Source of the DNA: Candidatus Neomicrothrix sp. UBA2983
GTDB lineage: Bacteria; Actinomycetota; Acidimicrobiia; Acidimicrobiales; MedAcidi-G1
NCBI GenBank assembly: GCA_002346745.1
Contig: DEAL01000011.1
Span: 3,246 to 26,847 of the forward strand
Reading direction: 5' to 3'
Length of the DNA: 23,602 bases
Shown: positions 7,655 to 14,648 of the stretch, one piece after another
Layout: each line of letters opens with the position of its first letter
Numbering within the stretch: position 1 is the stretch's first letter
The notes under the pieces: model-generated
Database searches by the model: none
Seen by the model: only the letters and a program-made list of their open reading frames with translations
What the model was told of the DNA's origin: nothing
Position numbers and translations under genes: made by a program

Positions 7655-7664
7655 CTGGGGTGGG

Positions 7665-8123
7665 TCAGTCCTCGTCCTCGGCCAGGCCGGTGCGGACGAT
7701 CACCAAGGGGCAGGGACTGTGGTGCGCGATGGCCTGGCTCACCGAGCCCAGACGTAGTCCGGCGAAGCCGCCGCGGCCGCGGTTGCCGACGACGAGCATG
7801 TCGGCGCCCTCGGCGATCCGCATGAGGGTGTCGGCGGCCCGTCCCTTGACGAGGGTCCGACGAACCTCGACGTCGGAGCGACCAGCGGCCTCGACGGCCG
7901 AGTCGATGACGTCCCCCTGCATGCGTTCGACCTCGGTGAGCAGGTCGAAGGAGTCGAGCGGCACATACCCGAGGTCTGGCGCGGCTGGCACGTAGGTCGG
8001 GGAGTAGGCCGTGACGACCTCGACGACGGCGTCGCGGTAGGCGGCCTCCTCGATCGCCCAGATGAGCGCTGCCCTGGCGTAGCCCGACCCCTCGACACCC
8101 ACGACGATGCGGCGTTCGGTCAC
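7665..8123 (-). CDS. Universal stress protein, UspA family
   Basis: The 152-residue single-domain protein starts with the typical beta-1 strand RIVVGVEGSG and ends with the ATP-binding signature G-x2-G-x9-G-S (GNRGRGGFAGLRLGS) followed by HSPCPLVIV. It is therefore predicted to be of the ATP-binding UspA class. These are small cytoplasmic dimers linked to dormancy and stress tolerance, with no assigned reaction. The GTG at 8123 is chosen because GAGGAGG lies eight bases upstream and the similarity begins right there; the longer frame runs antisense to carD. It is directly downstream of carD on the same strand but appears to have its own promoter at 8163-8191. Confidence 0.9.
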   Translation of the reverse strand: MTERRIVVGVEGSGYARAALIWAIEEAAYRDAVVEVVTAYSPTYVPAAPDLGYVPLDSFDLLTEVERMQGDVIDSAVEAAGRSDVEVRRTLVKGRAADTLMRIAEGADMLVVGNRGRGGFAGLRLGSVSQAIAHHSPCPLVIVRTGLAEDED

Positions 8124-8162
8124 TGGTGGCTCCTCCTCGGGCCGTGCTGTCCCGTCGTGCCC

Positions 8163-8191
8163 ATCGTACCCGTCGTCGGCGGACCGGTCAG
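8163..8191 (-). promoter_or_regulatory. Candidate sigma-70-type promoter for the uspA-like gene
   Basis: On the minus strand CTGACC (8191-8186) and TACGAT (8168-8163) are separated by exactly 17 bases, each matching four of six consensus positions. The -35 box overlaps the carD stop codon. The implied leader is about 35 bases and includes the GAGGAGG ribosome site. Not experimentally supported. Confidence 0.45.
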
Positions 8192-8667
8192 GTGAGGGCG
8201 TCAGCCACCTTGTCGGCCGCCTTGTCCTCGGAGGTGTTGAGGGCGAACGCCAGTTCCGAGACGAGGACGCTGTGGGCCTTGGTGTAGAGCGTCTTCTCGC
8301 CGGCGGAAAGGCCCTTGGCCGCCTCGCGGAGGGCCAGGTTCCGGACCACCTCCGCGACCTGGTAGACGTCGCCGCTCTTGAGCTTCTCCTGGTGGTTCTT
8401 GAAGCGCCGCGACCAGTTGGCCGGCTCGCGGACATCCCGCTTGCGAAGCACCTCGAAGAGGTCCTCGACGTCCGCCTTGGCGATCGGCCAGCGCATGCCG
8501 ACCTCCTCGGCCATGTCGACCGGGACCGACAGCGTCATTTCGCCGTGCGCCATGCGGAGGACGAGGTAGTCGCGCTTCTCGCCGAACGCCTCGCGCTTCT
8601 CCTTCTTCTCGATGACGGCCGCACCGTGGTGCGGGTAGACGACCTTGTCGCCGGGCTTGAAGGTCAC
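8188..8667 (-). CDS. carD: CarD/CdnL-type RNA polymerase-binding regulator
   Basis: The 159-residue protein has the CarD architecture. An N-terminal Tudor-like RNAP-interaction domain begins FKPGDKVVYPHHGAAVIE, and the C-terminal helical DNA-binding domain contains the characteristic NWSRRFKNHQEKLKSGD (about 104-120), whose Trp wedges into the upstream edge of the -10 region in characterised homologues. CarD binds the RNAP beta lobe and stabilises open complexes at rRNA and many housekeeping promoters, and is essential in mycobacteria. The GTG at 8667 is preceded by GGAGG at a six-base spacing. It is flanked by the UspA-like gene downstream and an unknown 126-residue protein upstream. Length and motifs are normal for the family. 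Confidence 0.95.
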   Translation of the reverse strand: MTFKPGDKVVYPHHGAAVIEKKEKREAFGEKRDYLVLRMAHGEMTLSVPVDMAEEVGMRWPIAKADVEDLFEVLRKRDVREPANWSRRFKNHQEKLKSGDVYQVAEVVRNLALREAAKGLSAGEKTLYTKAHSVLVSELAFALNTSEDKAADKVADALT

Positions 8668-8711
8668 GGGATCCTCCGGTGGGGACGGATGGGGAGAACG
8701 GGCAACGTTCG

Positions 8712-8740
8712 AGGATACCGGACCGGAGCGGCGCCGGCAG
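8712..8740 (-). promoter_or_regulatory. Candidate carD promoter
   Basis: On the minus strand CTGCCG (8740-8735) is followed 17 bases later by TATCCT (8717-8712), which is a good -10 and a weak -35. It lies in the 83-base gap upstream of carD and would give a leader of roughly 40 bases containing GGAGG. CarD-dependent promoters often have weak -35 elements, so the pattern is plausible but unproven. Confidence 0.35.
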
Positions 8741-8750
8741 GGGGTGGGGT

Positions 8751-9131
8751 CTAGGCCCCGAGCCGCTCGCGTGCCAGGCGGCTGCGCTCGAGCAGGTGTT
8801 CCGGGACGCCGAACCGGTTGCCGGCCGCCGCGCCACCTTCGGCCTCGACCTCACCGTCGGCGCCGTCGGTGCTCCCGGCCTCGGCTCGGAGGGCGGCGGC
8901 CTCGCGGTCGACCTTGAACTGTGGCCAGTCGCGCCGTTGGGCGAGCTGCTCGTGGCCCACGCCGCCGCGGTCGATGCCGTTGGTGAAGGACACCCAGTAG
9001 CGGTAGCGGGCGATGCCGTTGGCGACCCGCACCCTGCCGGTCGTCCCCTCGGGCACGCCCGGCAGGTCGACTGCGGCCACGACTCGCGAGTGGCGCTTGA
9101 TCGGCTGGCTGCGGTCGATGGTCTTCGGCAT
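8751..9131 (-). CDS. Small protein of unknown function between carD and proS
   Basis: The 126-residue product has no family I can name. Residues about 10-65 are compact and conserved-looking: a basic start (RSQPIKRHSRVVAAVDLPG), then GTTGRVRVANGIARYRYWVSF, which reads like a small SH3-like beta-barrel with a GxxGxV turn, then NGIDRGGVGHEQLAQRRDW. The second half is acidic, Ala/Gly/Glu-rich and probably disordered, ending in a short helix (EHLLERSRLARERLG). There are no membrane segments or signal peptide. The ATG at 9131 has AGGA eight bases upstream and a possible -10 TAGATT further up, so it may have its own promoter. Coding-type third-base GC supports a real gene. A role near transcription or translation is suggested only by its neighbours. 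Confidence 0.75.
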   Translation of the reverse strand: MPKTIDRSQPIKRHSRVVAAVDLPGVPEGTTGRVRVANGIARYRYWVSFTNGIDRGGVGHEQLAQRRDWPQFKVDREAAALRAEAGSTDGADGEVEAEGGAAAGNRFGVPEHLLERSRLARERLGA

Positions 9132-9165
9132 GCGGGTGTTCCTCGTGGGCAGGCGAACCGGGGGA

Positions 9166-9171
9166 AATCTA
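9166..9171 (-). promoter_or_regulatory. Candidate -10 box for the 126-residue protein gene
   Basis: TAGATT on the minus strand, about 35 bases upstream of the ATG at 9131, matches four of six -10 positions. No convincing -35 is present, as is common for actinobacterial promoters. It lies between this gene and the proS stop codon. Confidence 0.3.
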
Positions 9172-9196
9172 GCGTCCGGGGTGTAGCGGCGGGCGC

Positions 9197-10912
9197 TCAG
9201 CGGCTCAGTTGCCGGCCGTCGAAAACGGCGTCGAGCACGCTTGCCACCAGGTCGTCGACGGTGACCTCGGTGGTGTCGCCATCGGCACGCCGGGTGAACT
9301 CGACACTGCCCAGGTCGAGGCCCCGCGGGCCGATCGTGACGCGCAGCGGGATGCCGATCAGTTCGGCGTCGGCGAACTTGACGCCCGGTCGGGCGTCCCG
9401 GTCGTCGAGCAGCACGTCGACGCCGGCGGCCGCCAGTTCGTCGTGCCAGCGGCCGGCGACCTCCATCGAGGCCTCGTGGTCGACCTTGACGACCGTGAGG
9501 ACGACCTCGTACGGCGCGATGCCGACGGGCCAGCAGAGGCCGGCATCGTCGTGGAGGACCTCGGCGACCGTCGCCATGGCCCGGCCCACCCCGATGCCGT
9601 ACGAGCCCATCGTGGGCGTCCGGGCGTTGCCCTCGGCATCCAGGACCGAAACGCCGAGGGCCTCGGCGTAGCGGCGACCCAGCTTGAAGATGTGGCCGGC
9701 CTCGATGCAGCGGACCACCTGGAGGGGCTCGCCGCAGGCGGCGCAGGGCTCACCGTCGAGGACGCCGCGCAGGTCCAGCCAGTGGTCGACGGCGACGTCC
9801 CGCTCGACATCGACGCCGTGGAGGTGGACGTCGTCCTCGTTGGCGCCGGTGGTCATCCCCGAGCGCCCCCGGAGGGCGGGATCGGCGTAGATCGTGAACC
9901 CGTCGACGCCGACGGCACCGAGGCTGCCTGGCGAGGCCCCGAGGGCGTCGCGGATCCGGTCGGCATCGGCGGGACGGAGGTCGGCGACCCCGGTGGCGTC
10001 GACGAACTTCTGCTCGAGGAACGGGTGGTCGCCCCGGAGGAGCAGGAGCACGAGGTCGCCGTCGGCCTCGTACACCAGCGTCTTGATCTGGTGCTCGGGC
10101 GGATGGCCGGCCTCGGTGAGCGCGGCGATCGTGCGGATCCCGGGTGTGGGGAACGGCTCGGGGGCATCGCCGGCGGGCCGGTTCTCGACGGATTCGGTGG
10201 CCGCCGAGGCCCGCTCGACGTTGGCGGCATAGCCGCATCCGCCGCAGCGGGCGACGTCGTCCTCGCCGGCGGGCGACTCGACCATGAACTCGATCGAGGC
10301 GCTGCCGCCCATGGCACCCGAGGAGGCTTCTACGGGAACGGCGTCGAGGCCGAGCCGGGCGAAGATCCGGACGTAGGCGTGGTGGTGCAGGTCGAAGGAG
10401 CGGTCCAGTCCGGCGTCGTCGAGGTCGATGGAGTACGAGTCCTTCATGGCGAACTCTCGGACCCGCAACAGGCCCGACTTGGGGCGGGGCTCGTCCCGGA
10501 ACTTGGTCTGGATCTGGTACCACATCTGGGGAAGGTCCCGGTAGGAGGAGAGCTCGAGGCCGAGGAGTGCGATGACCTCTTCGTGGGTCATGCCCAGGGC
10601 CAGGTCGGCGCCCTTGCGGTCGACCAACCGGAACATCTCGTCGCCCATCGACTCCCAACGCCCCGACGCCTGCCAGACCGAGGCGGGGTGGAGGGCGGGC
10701 AGCAGCAACTCCTGGGCGCCGATGGCATCCATCTCCTGGCGGATCACCTCGGCCACCTTGCGGTGGACCCGCCAGCCCAGCGGGAGCATCGAATAGTGGC
10801 CGGACTGCAGTTGCCGGATGAACCCGCCGCGCACCAGCAGGCGATGGCTGGCCGCCTCGGCATCGGCCGGGGCGTCACGCAGGGTCGGGATGAACAGGGT
10901 CGACCAGCGCAC
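9197..10912 (-). CDS. proS: Prolyl-tRNA synthetase, bacterial type with editing domain
   Basis: The 571-residue enzyme charges tRNA-Pro with proline using ATP. Class II signatures are clear: motif 2 around FRDEPRPKSGLLRVREFAMKD and motif 3 GSYGIGVGRAMA. Between them lies the INS/YbaK-like editing insertion, with segments such as HQIKTLVYEADGD and GDHPFLEQKF; this hydrolyses mischarged Ala-tRNA-Pro. Two CxxC pairs (CGGCG and CAACG) flank the insertion and could bind zinc. The C-terminal anticodon-binding domain has LLDDRDARPGVKFADAELIG. I place the start at the GTG at 10912, with GAGGAGG eight bases upstream and the conserved RWSTLFIPTLRDAP immediately after; the frame to 11026 would overlap the divergent acyl-CoA dehydrogenase gene. 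Length matches the bacterial (E. coli-like) ProRS class. Confidence 0.95.
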   Translation of the reverse strand: MRWSTLFIPTLRDAPADAEAASHRLLVRGGFIRQLQSGHYSMLPLGWRVHRKVAEVIRQEMDAIGAQELLLPALHPASVWQASGRWESMGDEMFRLVDRKGADLALGMTHEEVIALLGLELSSYRDLPQMWYQIQTKFRDEPRPKSGLLRVREFAMKDSYSIDLDDAGLDRSFDLHHHAYVRIFARLGLDAVPVEASSGAMGGSASIEFMVESPAGEDDVARCGGCGYAANVERASAATESVENRPAGDAPEPFPTPGIRTIAALTEAGHPPEHQIKTLVYEADGDLVLLLLRGDHPFLEQKFVDATGVADLRPADADRIRDALGASPGSLGAVGVDGFTIYADPALRGRSGMTTGANEDDVHLHGVDVERDVAVDHWLDLRGVLDGEPCAACGEPLQVVRCIEAGHIFKLGRRYAEALGVSVLDAEGNARTPTMGSYGIGVGRAMATVAEVLHDDAGLCWPVGIAPYEVVLTVVKVDHEASMEVAGRWHDELAAAGVDVLLDDRDARPGVKFADAELIGIPLRVTIGPRGLDLGSVEFTRRADGDTTEVTVDDLVASVLDAVFDGRQLSR

Positions 10913-11004
10913 CGGCCGGGCCTCCTCGTCGGGGACGGACGGCGACACCCTAGCGATCGCTCCCCGCTGCGCCGTGGTGCTTTGCCCCGTGCGAGACTCC
11001 CGGC
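10913..11004. promoter_or_regulatory. Divergent promoter region between proS and acyl-CoA dehydrogenase
   Basis: The 92-base spacer separates two divergent genes. On the minus strand TAGGGT (10952-10947) is a candidate -10 for proS, giving a leader of about 30 bases with GAGGAGG. On the plus strand the dehydrogenase ATG lacks a Shine-Dalgarno; GAGACT six bases before it is one mismatch from TANNNT and could be a leaderless promoter. Both are weak calls. Confidence 0.35.
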
Positions 11005-12252
11005 ATGAGTGACGCCACGCCAGCACAGGTCCGGGAGGAACTCTCGGCCTGGCTCGACGAGAACTGGGACCCGGACCTGACGGTCCACGACTGGTGGCTG
11101 CGCCTGGCGGCCGACGGCTGGTCGCATCCGGCCCTCCCGGAGACCGCCGGTGGCCTCGGGTACGGCCGCGACCAGATGGCGGCGGTCAGCGCGACACTGG
11201 CCGAGCGGCGGGTCCTCGGTCCGCCCACGGGCCTCGGCTACATGCTGGCGGCCCCCACGGTCGCCATCCACGGAACCCAGGAGCAGGTCGACCGCCTCAT
11301 CCCGCCGATCATCGACGGCAGCATCGCCTGGTGCCAGCTGTTCTCCGAGCCGGGCGCGGGTTCCGACCTGGCCGGGCTCCAGACTCGGGCCGTCCGGGAC
11401 GGCGACGAGTGGATCGTCAGCGGCCAGAAGGTCTGGACGTCCGGCGGCCACATCGCTGACAAGGGCATGCTCCTCGCCAGGACCGACGCCGACCAGCCCA
11501 AGCACCAGGGCATCACCTACTTCGCCATCGACATGGACCAGCCGGGCATCGAGGTCCGCCCGCTGCGCGAGATGACCGGCGAGGCGCTGTTCAACGAGGT
11601 CTTCCTCGATGAGGCCCGGGTGTCGAACGACGACGTCATCGGCGGGCTCGGCGACGGCTGGGCGGTGGCCAATACGACGCTGGCCGTCGAGCGGGCCAGC
11701 CTCGGTGGCGGTGGCCGCCAGCCCGTGGCGGTGGCCGGTGGCGCCAAGGCCGGCCGACTCGGGAACCGGGTGGGCGACCTGCTCGAGAAGGTGCCCCGCG
11801 GGCCCGACGGGTCGGGCGGCCGGGGCATCTCGACCGACGTGCTCGTGGACCTCGCCAAGCACCGTGGCGTCCTCGACGACCCCCTGGTCCGCCAGGCCAT
11901 GATGCGCCTGCACACCCTGAGCGAGGTCAACCGCTGGAACATGCTGCGGGCCAAGGCCGGCGGCGGCCGCACCGGTGGCGAGGGGAATCTGGCCAAGCTG
12001 GCCATGAGCGAGCTCGTCCGCCAGAGCCGCGAGGTCGGCAACCTGGTCAACGGCGCCGACGGCATGCTCGCCAGCCGCGTCAGCTCCAGCGGTGGCGTCG
12101 TCCAGGAGATGACGCTGTTCTCGCCGGCGCCGTCGATCTACGGGGGTACCGACCAGGTGCAGCGCAACATCATCGGCGAGCGGGTGCTCGGCCTGCCCAA
12201 GGAGCCCGGTCCCGACAAGGGAACACCGTTCAAGGACCTGCCCCAGAACTGA
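11005..12252 (+). CDS. Acyl-CoA dehydrogenase family protein
   Basis: The 415-residue flavoprotein-type sequence has the ACAD signatures FSEPGAGSDLAGLQT (FAD/substrate-binding middle domain), GQKVWTSGG, and the C-terminal SIYGGTDQVQRNIIGERVLGLP. Such enzymes oxidise acyl-CoA to 2-enoyl-CoA with FAD, passing electrons to ETF. At the place where short- and medium-chain dehydrogenases have the catalytic Glu (YEGT) this protein has Gly (YGGT), as in many actinobacterial FadE-type paralogues, so the base must lie elsewhere and the substrate is unclear. The middle-to-C linker is long (about residues 245-285, Gly-rich). It is divergent from proS and converges with the hydrolase gene 19 bases away. 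It could work with the ligase and crotonase proteins of the window, though they are not in one operon. Confidence 0.9.
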   Translation: MSDATPAQVREELSAWLDENWDPDLTVHDWWLRLAADGWSHPALPETAGGLGYGRDQMAAVSATLAERRVLGPPTGLGYMLAAPTVAIHGTQEQVDRLIPPIIDGSIAWCQLFSEPGAGSDLAGLQTRAVRDGDEWIVSGQKVWTSGGHIADKGMLLARTDADQPKHQGITYFAIDMDQPGIEVRPLREMTGEALFNEVFLDEARVSNDDVIGGLGDGWAVANTTLAVERASLGGGGRQPVAVAGGAKAGRLGNRVGDLLEKVPRGPDGSGGRGISTDVLVDLAKHRGVLDDPLVRQAMMRLHTLSEVNRWNMLRAKAGGGRTGGEGNLAKLAMSELVRQSREVGNLVNGADGMLASRVSSSGGVVQEMTLFSPAPSIYGGTDQVQRNIIGERVLGLPKEPGPDKGTPFKDLPQN

Positions 12253-12271
12253 GCCGGGCCGTCCGGGGGTC

Positions 12272-13081
12272 TCAGTCCCGGCGGCAGCGGTCCAGGTGGT
12301 CGAGCAGCGCCCGGCGGACGGCCTCGGGTTCCTCCTGCATCAACATGTGGCCGCTGCCCGGCAGTTCGACGACGCTCGGCGGTGACGGGAACGCCGCCTC
12401 GAGGTCACGGGCGGCCCGGCGGGGCGTCATGCGGTCCTCGCCACCCAGCACGAGCGTGACCGGGCACGTGGCGCCCGCAGCGGCCACTAGGGCCTCGTCG
12501 TAGGAGGTGCAGGCCGCCAGGTCGGTGGCCAGCACGCCGGGCGGGCTCGAGTCCAGCAGGGCGTTGACGCCCCCCATCATCCAGAGGCCGGGCGTGGGGT
12601 TCAGGCCGATGTGCTGTCGGCGTCCGTGCGCCCAGGCGGTGATGAGTTCGGCGGCCAGCGGGTCGTCGGCTTCGGCGGCGGCCTGGAGGTCGGGATGGAC
12701 CGGCATGGCGGCGGCCACACCGAGCAGGACGGCCGAGTGGACGGCGTCGTGGTGGCGTCCGGCGGTCTCGAGGACGACGAGGGCGCCCATGGAATGCCCG
12801 ACGAGGTGGAGGGGGCCACCGAGTGCCTGTGCCAGGGCCGCCGTCCAGTCGGCCAGTTCGGCGATGGTGCCGAGCGCGGGGCCGTCGGAGCGTCCGTGGC
12901 CCGGGAGGTCGACGGCGACGGCGCGGACGCCGTGGTGGGCGAGGAACCGGGTTTGGTGGGACCACACGGACCGGTCCATCCCGGAGCCGTGCAGCAGGAC
13001 GAGCAGCGGGTCGTCGCGGCCCTCGATCGGCACGGCGCCGGTGGCCGCATGGACCGTGCGGCCGGCGACCTCGAGGAACAC
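12272..13081 (-). CDS. Alpha/beta-fold hydrolase
   Basis: The 269-residue protein has the alpha/beta-hydrolase core: oxyanion loop HGSG (31-34), DLPGHGRSDG (58-67), nucleophile elbow GHSMG with Ser97, and probable triad partners Asp216 (GGEDRMTP) and His245 (GSGHML). The substrate is not predictable; esters, lactones and C-C hydrolase substrates are all possible. The GTG at 13081 starts eight bases after the stop of the O-acetylhomoserine sulfhydrylase gene and has no clear ribosome site, so translation is probably coupled to that gene. It is not the homoserine acyltransferase MetX: it is too short and lacks the GGSMGG-type elbow. The longer frame to 13432 would overlap the sulfhydrylase gene. 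Confidence 0.85.
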   Translation of the reverse strand: MFLEVAGRTVHAATGAVPIEGRDDPLLVLLHGSGMDRSVWSHQTRFLAHHGVRAVAVDLPGHGRSDGPALGTIAELADWTAALAQALGGPLHLVGHSMGALVVLETAGRHHDAVHSAVLLGVAAAMPVHPDLQAAAEADDPLAAELITAWAHGRRQHIGLNPTPGLWMMGGVNALLDSSPPGVLATDLAACTSYDEALVAAAGATCPVTLVLGGEDRMTPRRAARDLEAAFPSPPSVVELPGSGHMLMQEEPEAVRRALLDHLDRCRRD

Positions 13082-13089
13082 GAGGGCGC

Positions 13090-14382
13090 CTAGCGCTGGG
13101 AGGCCCGAAGGGCCCGGTCCAGATCGTCGCAGATGTCGTCGGCGTCCTCGAGGCCCACTGAAAGTCGGATCAGGTTCTCGCCGATCCCGGCGGCCTCGAG
13201 GTCGGCGGCGCTCATCTGCTGGTGGGTGGTCGAGGCCGGGTGGATGACGAGCGTCTTGGCGTCGCCCACGTTGGCCAGGTGGGACGCCAGGCGGACCGAC
13301 TCGATGAAGCGTCGTCCGGCCTCGCGGCCGCCGGCGACCCCGAACGAGAGGATGGCGCCGGCGCCGTTCGGGTAGAGGCGGGCAGCCAGCTCGTGGTCGG
13401 GGTGGCTGGGGTGCTCGGGGTGGCGGATCCACTCGACGGCGTCGTGGCCGTCGAGCAGGCCGAGGACCCGACGCGTGTTGGCGACATGGCGGTCCATGCG
13501 CAACGACAGCGTCTCGACGCCCTGCAGGAGGTAGAAGGCGTTGGCCGGGCTCATGCAGGCGCCGAAGTCGCGCAGCCCCTCCGCCCTGGCCCGCATCGAG
13601 AGCGCCTGCGGTCCGAACTCCTCCGTGAAGGTGATGCCGTGGTAGCCGGCGTACGGCTCGGTCAGGGTCGGGAACCTCCCCGACGCCTCCCAGTCGAAGC
13701 GGCCGCCGTCGACGACCACGCCGCCGATGGCGACGCCGTGGCCGCCGAGGAACTTGGTCGCCGAGTGTATGACGATGTCCGCCCCGTGCTCGATGGGGCG
13801 CAGCAGCCAGGGGGTGGCGAACGTCGAGTCGACGGCGAGGGGCAGCCCCCGGGCGTGGGCCACCGCGGCGACGGCTGGCACGTCGAGCACCTCGATGCCG
13901 GGGTTGCCGAGGGTCTCGGCGAAGACGAGGCGGGTCTCGGGACGGATGGCGTCGGCGAAGGCCTGCGGGTCCCGGGGGTCGACGAAGGTCGTGGTGATGC
14001 CGAAGCGGGGGAGCGTCAGGTTCAGGACCTGGTGGGTGCCGCCGTAGATGTTGCGGCTGGCGACGATGTGGTCACCGGCGGAGAGCAGCGTGGCGACGGC
14101 GAGGTGCATGGCAGCCTGGCCGCTGGCGGTGCACACCGCGCCGACGCCCCCCTCGAGGGCGGCCAGGCGCTCCTCGAGGACGGCCACCGTGGGGTTCGAG
14201 ATCCGGCTGTAGATGTGGCCGCTGACCTCGAGGTTGAAGAGTCCGGCGGCGTGGTCGACCGAGTCGAAGACGTACGAGGTGGTCTGGTGGATCGGGACGG
14301 CCCGGGAGCCGGTCGAGGGGTCGGGTTGCTGGCCGGCGTGGAGGGCACGGGTGTCGAAGCGGTGGACGTCGGGCTCGACCAT
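13090..14382 (-). CDS. metY: O-acetylhomoserine sulfhydrylase (Cys/Met metabolism PLP enzyme)
   Basis: The 430-residue protein belongs to the Cys/Met-metabolism PLP family. Typical segments are HAGQQPDPSTGSRAVPIHQT, SRISNPTVAVLEERLAALEGG, the FAETLGNPG and DSTFATPWLLRP stretches, and the PLP-binding lysine in HSATKFLGGHG (Lys210). The length and the long insert after the PLP lysine (about 215-260, with FGPQA) match the MetY subgroup rather than MetB/MetC, which are about 380-400 residues. MetY makes homocysteine from O-acetylhomoserine and sulfide. The ATG at 14382 has no Shine-Dalgarno but has TAGCCT exactly six bases upstream, suggesting a leaderless transcript. An alpha/beta hydrolase follows closely downstream. 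Confidence 0.92.
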   Translation of the reverse strand: MVEPDVHRFDTRALHAGQQPDPSTGSRAVPIHQTTSYVFDSVDHAAGLFNLEVSGHIYSRISNPTVAVLEERLAALEGGVGAVCTASGQAAMHLAVATLLSAGDHIVASRNIYGGTHQVLNLTLPRFGITTTFVDPRDPQAFADAIRPETRLVFAETLGNPGIEVLDVPAVAAVAHARGLPLAVDSTFATPWLLRPIEHGADIVIHSATKFLGGHGVAIGGVVVDGGRFDWEASGRFPTLTEPYAGYHGITFTEEFGPQALSMRARAEGLRDFGACMSPANAFYLLQGVETLSLRMDRHVANTRRVLGLLDGHDAVEWIRHPEHPSHPDHELAARLYPNGAGAILSFGVAGGREAGRRFIESVRLASHLANVGDAKTLVIHPASTTHQQMSAADLEAAGIGENLIRLSVGLEDADDICDDLDRALRASQR

Positions 14383-14388
14383 GGCCGG

Positions 14389-14394
14389 AGGCTA
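14389..14394 (-). promoter_or_regulatory. Leaderless-type -10 box of metY
   Basis: TAGCCT on the minus strand ends exactly six bases before the metY ATG at 14382, so transcription would start at or within a base of the start codon. No Shine-Dalgarno sequence is present in that spacer. TANNNT with this spacing is the known actinobacterial leaderless promoter pattern; no -35 is evident. Confidence 0.5.
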
Positions 14395-14424
14395 GGTGAC
14401 GACGGGGACCGAGACCGCGCCGGC

Positions 14425-14559
14425 TCAGCAGGCGGCCCGGTCGGCGAGTCGGGCGAGGCTGGACTCCGAGCCGATGGTTCCCGCCACGATGGCACCAACG
14501 ATCAGGCCGGCGGCGCGGGCGAGGTGGTTCCTCGTGCGGAGGATTTCGAGACGCGCCAT
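14425..14559 (-). CDS. Candidate 44-residue single-span membrane peptide
   Basis: An ATG at 14559 opens a 44-codon frame ending in TGA at 14427-14425. The product has a basic start (MARLEILRTRNHLARA), a Gly/Ala/Ile/Val segment of about 14 residues (AAGLIVGAIVAGTIG) that could span or associate with the membrane, and a polar tail ending in Cys. Third codon positions are mostly G or C, as in neighbouring genes. A TACCCT box lies exactly six bases before the ATG and there is no Shine-Dalgarno, the same arrangement as the downstream metY. I know no family. The hydrophobic stretch is short for a full transmembrane helix, and a 135-base frame can occur by chance in GC-rich DNA. Confidence 0.4.
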   Translation of the reverse strand: MARLEILRTRNHLARAAGLIVGAIVAGTIGSESSLARLADRAAC

Positions 14560-14565
14560 TCCGGC

Positions 14566-14571
14566 AGGGTA
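14566..14571 (-). promoter_or_regulatory. Leaderless-type -10 box of the 44-codon frame
   Basis: TACCCT on the minus strand is followed by six bases and then ATG at 14559. It mirrors the metY arrangement 170 bases downstream. This is the main support for the small frame being expressed. Confidence 0.4.
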
Positions 14572-14598
14572 GGCGCGATCCACGGCGCGGTCGGTGGC

Positions 14599-14604
14599 TA
14601 GGGT
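14599..14604 (+). promoter_or_regulatory. Candidate -10 box for the hydroxyacid dehydrogenase gene
   Basis: TAGGGT lies 44 bases upstream of the ATG at 14649, followed by a leader that includes GAGGAGG. No convincing -35 is visible. Together with the box at 14566-14571 it would make this gap a divergent promoter region. Confidence 0.3.
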
Positions 14605-14648
14605 CCGCCGGGATCCCGGGAGGGCGTCGAGGGCGAGGAGGTCCGAAC

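Noticed and set aside
9209..11008. Long plus-strand frame of 599 codons opposite proS
   Set aside because: It is the antisense shadow of a high-GC gene; no family resemblance, and proS on the other strand has complete class II motifs.
12272..13081. Homoserine O-acetyltransferase (MetX) next to metY
   Set aside because: It is about 100 residues too short and has a GHSMG elbow rather than the GGSMGG type of MetX.
12272..13432. 386-residue version of the alpha/beta hydrolase
   Set aside because: The extra N-terminus overlaps metY in antisense-like codon composition; similarity begins at the GTG at 13081.
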